From contig WGNT01000083.1 in assembly GCA_016124425.1 (NCBI GenBank), positions 1 to 58,517 on the forward strand: a stretch of DNA of 58,517 nucleotides, given 5' to 3'. The DNA comes from Cytophagales bacterium (GTDB lineage: Bacteria; Bacteroidota; Bacteroidia; Cytophagales; Cyclobacteriaceae). The translations under genes were made by a program, and so were the position numbers. The notes under the pieces were generated by a model. It had not been told where the DNA came from. It ran no database searches and saw only the letters and a list, made by a program, of their open reading frames with translations. Below are positions 55,168-58,517 of the stretch, one piece after another. Within the stretch, counting starts at the first letter, position 1. Each line of letters begins with the position of its first letter.

Positions 55168-55176
55168 GTTGCATCT

Positions 55177-55728
55177 ATGAGAAATCCTTGGAAAACTATC
55201 TCCAAAAAATTAATCTACATCAACCCGTGGATCCGTGTAGAAGAACATCAAATAGTTAACCCGAAGGGTGGACCTGGAATTTATGGACAGGTGCACTTCA
55301 AAAACAAAGCTGTAGGTATCGTACCGCTTGACAACGACTTATATACTTGGTTGATCGGGCAGTATCGATATACCCTGAACGAATACTCCTGGGAAATACC
55401 TATGGGGGGGGTTCCCGAAGACGAGAATCTACTCCTCGGTGCCGTGAGAGAGCTAAAAGAAGAGACGGGATTAACTGCGTCGAAATGGACTACGGTGGTG
55501 CGAATTCACACCTCCAACTCTGTTACCGACGAGGAAGGGTTTGTGTACATGGCAGAAGAACTTACTGAGGGTGATACCGAATTTGACGACACAGAGGAGT
55601 TACAAATCATGAAGCTCCCATTTGTAGAGGCAGTGGAAAAGGTGATGTCCGGAGAGATAACCGACGCAATAAGTATAGCAGGAATATTGAAAGTGGAAAA
55701 AATACTGAAACAACAGGGTAGGATCTGA
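55177..55728 (+). CDS. Nudix hydrolase
   Basis: A 183-residue Nudix enzyme, of the ADP-sugar/ADP-ribose pyrophosphatase-like group by general build. The Nudix box is complete: GGVPEDE, then REL with KEETGL (G-x5-E-x7-REUxEExGU). YSWEIPMGGV before the box is typical of that subgroup. ATG at 55177 (MRNPWKTISK) was chosen because the longer frame runs back through the terminator stem. It is followed after 17 nt by the MATE gene, so the two probably form one unit, fed either by read-through or by a promoter within lrp. The natural substrate is unproven. Confidence 0.88.
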   Translation: MRNPWKTISKKLIYINPWIRVEEHQIVNPKGGPGIYGQVHFKNKAVGIVPLDNDLYTWLIGQYRYTLNEYSWEIPMGGVPEDENLLLGAVRELKEETGLTASKWTTVVRIHTSNSVTDEEGFVYMAEELTEGDTEFDDTEELQIMKLPFVEAVEKVMSGEITDAISIAGILKVEKILKQQGRI

Positions 55729-55745
55729 TACCTTGCTAGTCCGTA

Positions 55746-57119
55746 ATGGAAATACGAAAATATACAAGTCAGTTTAAGGTTACGATGACGTTAGCCTATC
55801 CGGTGATGCTAAGCCAACTAGGACAGGTCATGGTAGGGGTGGTGGATAACGTGATGGTCGGTAGACTCGGCGCGGAAACCTTGGCGGCGGCTTCGTTGGC
55901 GAATAGTATTTTTTTTCTGATTATGATGTTTGGTATTGGCATTTCCATGGCAATCACGCCGTTGGTTGCTGTGGCGGATGGAGAGCAGAAAAAGGGTCAG
56001 ATTGCCCAACTTTTTAATCACGGGTTTGTAATTAACATCGTAACCGGTTTGATTCTCTTTGCGGTTGTGCTGGGGTTGTCACCGGGGTTAAATTACCTCG
56101 GACAGCCGGACGAAGTAGTTGCCTTGGCGATTCCGTACTTGCTTATCATTACGCTTTCGCTTGTGCCATTTATGTATTTTCAGACATTCAAGCAGTTTGT
56201 GGAAGGTCTCTCCCAGACCAGACAAGCAATGGTTATTACGCTTATTTGTAACATCCTTAACATTTTTTTAAACTGGGTACTTATTTATGGAAAGCTTGGA
56301 TTTCCAGAACTGGGACTCAACGGGGCCGGTTGGGCTACCTTGATATCGCGTGTGTTAATGGGAGTCATTATTCACGTTTATGTAACTGGCTCTAAGCGGT
56401 ACAAGGCCTATAAAACACCCTTGAATCTTAAAGCTATTCGGATGTCTCTTGTGAAAGGAATGCTTAAAATAGGCGTCCCGACCGGATTCCAATTCGTATT
56501 TGAGGTCGGTGCATTTAGCACCGCTGCAATAATGATGGGCTGGATAGGCGTAAATGCCCTTGCTGCCCATCAGATAGCCATCAACTTAGCCTCCGTTAGT
56601 TACATGATGGCTTCGGGCTTGTCGGCAGCAGCCATGGTACGGGTAGGAAATCAGCTTGGGAGGCGAGATATTCGCACGTTGCGGGAGGTAGGTTTCTCGA
56701 TCTTTGGGATGGTAGCGATTTTCATGTCATTTTTCGCGGTAATGTTCGTCTTATTACGAAACTACCTGCCTTTAATTTACCTAGATGATCAAGGTGTGGT
56801 AAATACTGCAGCCAGCCTTTTGATCATTGCGGGGATTTTTCAACTATCCGACGGCCTGCAGGTGGTGGGTCTTGGAGCCTTGAGGGGGCTTTCCGACCTG
56901 AAGGTGCCTACTTTTGTAACGCTGATAGCATACTGGGTTGTAGGCTTGCCCTTAGGATATTTTTTGGCATTTGTCCTCGAAATGAGAGAGATAGGCGTTT
57001 GGATCGGCCTCCTGACAGGGTTGACTGCCACTGCTATTTTGCTTTTGTATCGCTTCAATCGGCTTACCGCACGCATGCTACACACCCACCATCAGCCTAG
57101 TATGAAGAAAGTTATCTAG
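55746..57119 (+). CDS. MATE family efflux transporter
   Basis: A 457-residue membrane protein with twelve predicted segments in two similar halves, as in NorM-type cation/drug antiporters. The opening SQLGQVMVGVVDNVMVGRLG is characteristic, and ALAAHQIAINLASVSYMMASG begins the second half. It exports cationic drugs or metabolites in exchange for Na+ or H+. ATG at 55746 lies 17 nt behind the Nudix stop. Substrate not predictable. Confidence 0.93.
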   Translation: MEIRKYTSQFKVTMTLAYPVMLSQLGQVMVGVVDNVMVGRLGAETLAAASLANSIFFLIMMFGIGISMAITPLVAVADGEQKKGQIAQLFNHGFVINIVTGLILFAVVLGLSPGLNYLGQPDEVVALAIPYLLIITLSLVPFMYFQTFKQFVEGLSQTRQAMVITLICNILNIFLNWVLIYGKLGFPELGLNGAGWATLISRVLMGVIIHVYVTGSKRYKAYKTPLNLKAIRMSLVKGMLKIGVPTGFQFVFEVGAFSTAAIMMGWIGVNALAAHQIAINLASVSYMMASGLSAAAMVRVGNQLGRRDIRTLREVGFSIFGMVAIFMSFFAVMFVLLRNYLPLIYLDDQGVVNTAASLLIIAGIFQLSDGLQVVGLGALRGLSDLKVPTFVTLIAYWVVGLPLGYFLAFVLEMREIGVWIGLLTGLTATAILLLYRFNRLTARMLHTHHQPSMKKVI

Positions 57120-57165
57120 CGGAAAATCGTCCGCGTATCAAGTAAATTGCACTACAATCAATCTT

Positions 57166-57894
57166 ATGGAAAAGCAATTGTACATACTAACAGGAAGCAG
57201 CAAGGGGTTGGGAAGAGCGCTTGTAAAAGAGCTTTTGGACGCCGATAATACCTATGTTATCGGGATATCGCGGGAAGCGGTAGATGAAGGAGACCGGTAC
57301 ACACATATCTCCCTAGACTTAGTGGATATAGATCAGATAGTCGCGCGAATCGATGAAATTTTCCCCGAAGGCGATTTTAAATCGGTAACGCTCATCAACA
57401 ATGCCGGATGGATAGGGGAAATCGCCCCACTTGGCCTGCTAGATCCGCAAGGTATCCTAAACATACACCTTATTAATGTAGTGGCTCCGGCTGTTCTAAT
57501 GAACGCCTTTGCCTCAAAATACCGGGGTAGCACCGCACAAAAAGCAGTTGTAAATATCAGTTCCGGAGCTGCGTCAAAAGCAGTTGATGGGTGGAGTGGA
57601 TACTGTGCCTCCAAAGCGGCATTAAATCAACTGTCACTAGTGGCTCAGAAGGAGGCTGACCTTCACCGCAACGGCATACGATATATCGCTCTGTCGCCTG
57701 GAGTAGTGGATACGCCCATGCAAGACACCATCCGGTCCGCCTCGCGGGAAAACTTCAGCCAATGGAGGAAATTTCGGGATTTAAAGGATGAGGGCACACT
57801 TAGTACTCCAAAAGCTACCGCGGCAAAGGTTATTCAACTGCTAAATAATTTAGACTCAATACCGGGCGTCCTTCTAGATGTTCGGGAATTTTGA
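57166..57894 (+). CDS. Short-chain dehydrogenase (sepiapterin/benzil reductase-like)
   Basis: A 242-residue SDR. TGSSKGLGRAL is the nucleotide motif, LINNAGWIGEIAPLG follows, and the active site has NISSGAA and YCASK. GVVDTPMQDTIR and the overall build resemble sepiapterin-reductase and YueD-like benzil reductases, which are NADPH enzymes acting on dicarbonyls. Its last 21 nt overlap the convergent sixA. It lies 46 nt behind the MATE gene and may be co-transcribed with it. Confidence 0.88.
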   Translation: MEKQLYILTGSSKGLGRALVKELLDADNTYVIGISREAVDEGDRYTHISLDLVDIDQIVARIDEIFPEGDFKSVTLINNAGWIGEIAPLGLLDPQGILNIHLINVVAPAVLMNAFASKYRGSTAQKAVVNISSGAASKAVDGWSGYCASKAALNQLSLVAQKEADLHRNGIRYIALSPGVVDTPMQDTIRSASRENFSQWRKFRDLKDEGTLSTPKATAAKVIQLLNNLDSIPGVLLDVREF

Positions 57895-58374
57895 TTTTGG
57901 GAAATCAAAAAACCAAAACGCTGCATTCGCATCACTGATGTGCATCCAATCCTCCACCTGAAAGGTAATGCCATATTGGCCGCAGGTGGGCAAATTCTCA
58001 ATCGGGTCACCAAGGGAGTCGATCAACCCGTTCAGACCCGGGTTGTGCCCAAAAATGAGCAGCGTATCCACATCGGCAGGCGTGCCTCTAATTATGTTTA
58101 GCAACGTTTCCGGATTCGCGTGGTAAAGGGATTTTTCCACAACGATTTTGTCCGCAGATATAGCTAGTTGTGTTGCGGTAATCCGCGCAGTTTCTAGTGC
58201 TCTTACAGCATCAGAAGTAACCAGAAGGTCCGGTTTTACTCCCCTTTTTTTGAGACGTAAAGCCATTTCCGGGGCATCATTTATTCCTCTTGACGCTAGG
58301 GGCCGATTTCGGTCACTTAGAAAGGGATCACCCCAATCAGATTTGGCGTGGCGACAGATGATTAGTTTTTTCAT
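57874..58374 (-). CDS. sixA: SixA-type phosphohistidine phosphatase
   Basis: A 166-residue histidine phosphatase. The phosphate-binding start LIICRHAKSDWGDP contains the nucleophile His with the RHAKS pattern of SixA, and FGHNPGLNGLID carries the second catalytic histidine. SixA removes phosphate from histidines of phosphotransfer proteins; other small-molecule roles are possible. It is convergent with the SDR, sharing 21 nt. The region after it (58375-58517) has no gene. Confidence 0.88.
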   Translation of the reverse strand: MKKLIICRHAKSDWGDPFLSDRNRPLASRGINDAPEMALRLKKRGVKPDLLVTSDAVRALETARITATQLAISADKIVVEKSLYHANPETLLNIIRGTPADVDTLLIFGHNPGLNGLIDSLGDPIENLPTCGQYGITFQVEDWMHISDANAAFWFFDFPKSKFPNI

Positions 58375-58478
58375 GTTTTACCTCGTTTGGGATCCTCTGC
58401 AACACCTCCTTATATCCGAAATTAAGTCGATCATCTACCTACCTATTGTAAATTCGGCTGACCTTTCAGAGATTTTTC

Positions 58479-58486
58479 TATATTTG
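58479..58486 (+). promoter_or_regulatory. -7 box at the right edge of the window
   Basis: TATATTTG matches TAnnTTTG exactly and would drive a plus-strand gene beginning beyond the window. Without the downstream gene this is tentative. Confidence 0.3.
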
Positions 58487-58517
58487 TTTCAGCTAAATAT
58501 ACCCTTTATATTGCAAA

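Noticed and set aside
1..58517. tRNA, rRNA, CRISPR arrays, transposases, prophage genes
   Set aside because: I looked for them while reading both strands and found no cloverleaf-like segment, direct-repeat array or recombinase gene. Short non-coding RNAs cannot be excluded by eye.

Overview
The window reads as chromosomal DNA of a member of the Bacteroidota, most likely an aerobic Cytophagales/Cyclobacteriaceae-type bacterium. The main signs are a SusC/SusD pair, Bacteroidota-style lipoproteins, gldH next to ricT, a GWxTD protein, a DUF2723 membrane protein, and promoter -7 boxes of the form TAnnTTTG. No rRNA, tRNA, CRISPR array, phage or transposase gene was seen.

Layout. Positions 1-2.6 kb hold proB-proA and the start of a DUF1905 protein, all on the minus strand. 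After about 0.7 kb of gene-free, palindrome-rich DNA comes a three-gene plus-strand operon (3.3-7.9 kb): a GltD-like flavo-iron-sulfur protein with a fused gamma-alpha and a beta subunit of a 2-oxoacid:ferredoxin oxidoreductase. From 8.2 to 17.1 kb lies a block of four exported sulfatases and one exported PhoD-like phosphatase, followed by a fasciclin protein. Minus-strand gcvT-comB and a SusD/SusC pair follow (17.9-24.4 kb). Then come an A-type Fe-S carrier and the mce-thiL pair.

The region 26.9-30.0 kb is the main accessory patch. A lipoprotein gene (probably DUF4221) and part of the small gene behind rlmD were tandemly duplicated. The second lipoprotein copy was then split by a cassette of about 0.9 kb carrying a higBA-type toxin-antitoxin pair. 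The cassette has inverted GTTGCCAGT boxes around the genes and a long attC-like stem-loop at its right end. Beyond it lie rlmD, a short-chain dehydrogenase and a large DUF4011-type helicase.

The rest (36.6-58.4 kb) is mostly housekeeping. It holds gldH-ricT-purD-recQ on the minus strand, divergent kdsD-manC, then rmuC, rlmB and a GWxTD gene. It continues with a methyltransferase, DUF2723, a SAF-domain dehydrogenase, a TPR protein, an Lrp regulator, a Nudix hydrolase, a MATE exporter, another SDR and sixA.

Functionally, the SusCD pair and the exported sulfatases plus phosphatase suggest use of sulfated (perhaps also phosphorylated) polymers, although no glycoside hydrolase or sulfatase-maturing enzyme is present. 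The item most worth a second look is the toxin-antitoxin cassette and its duplicated target.
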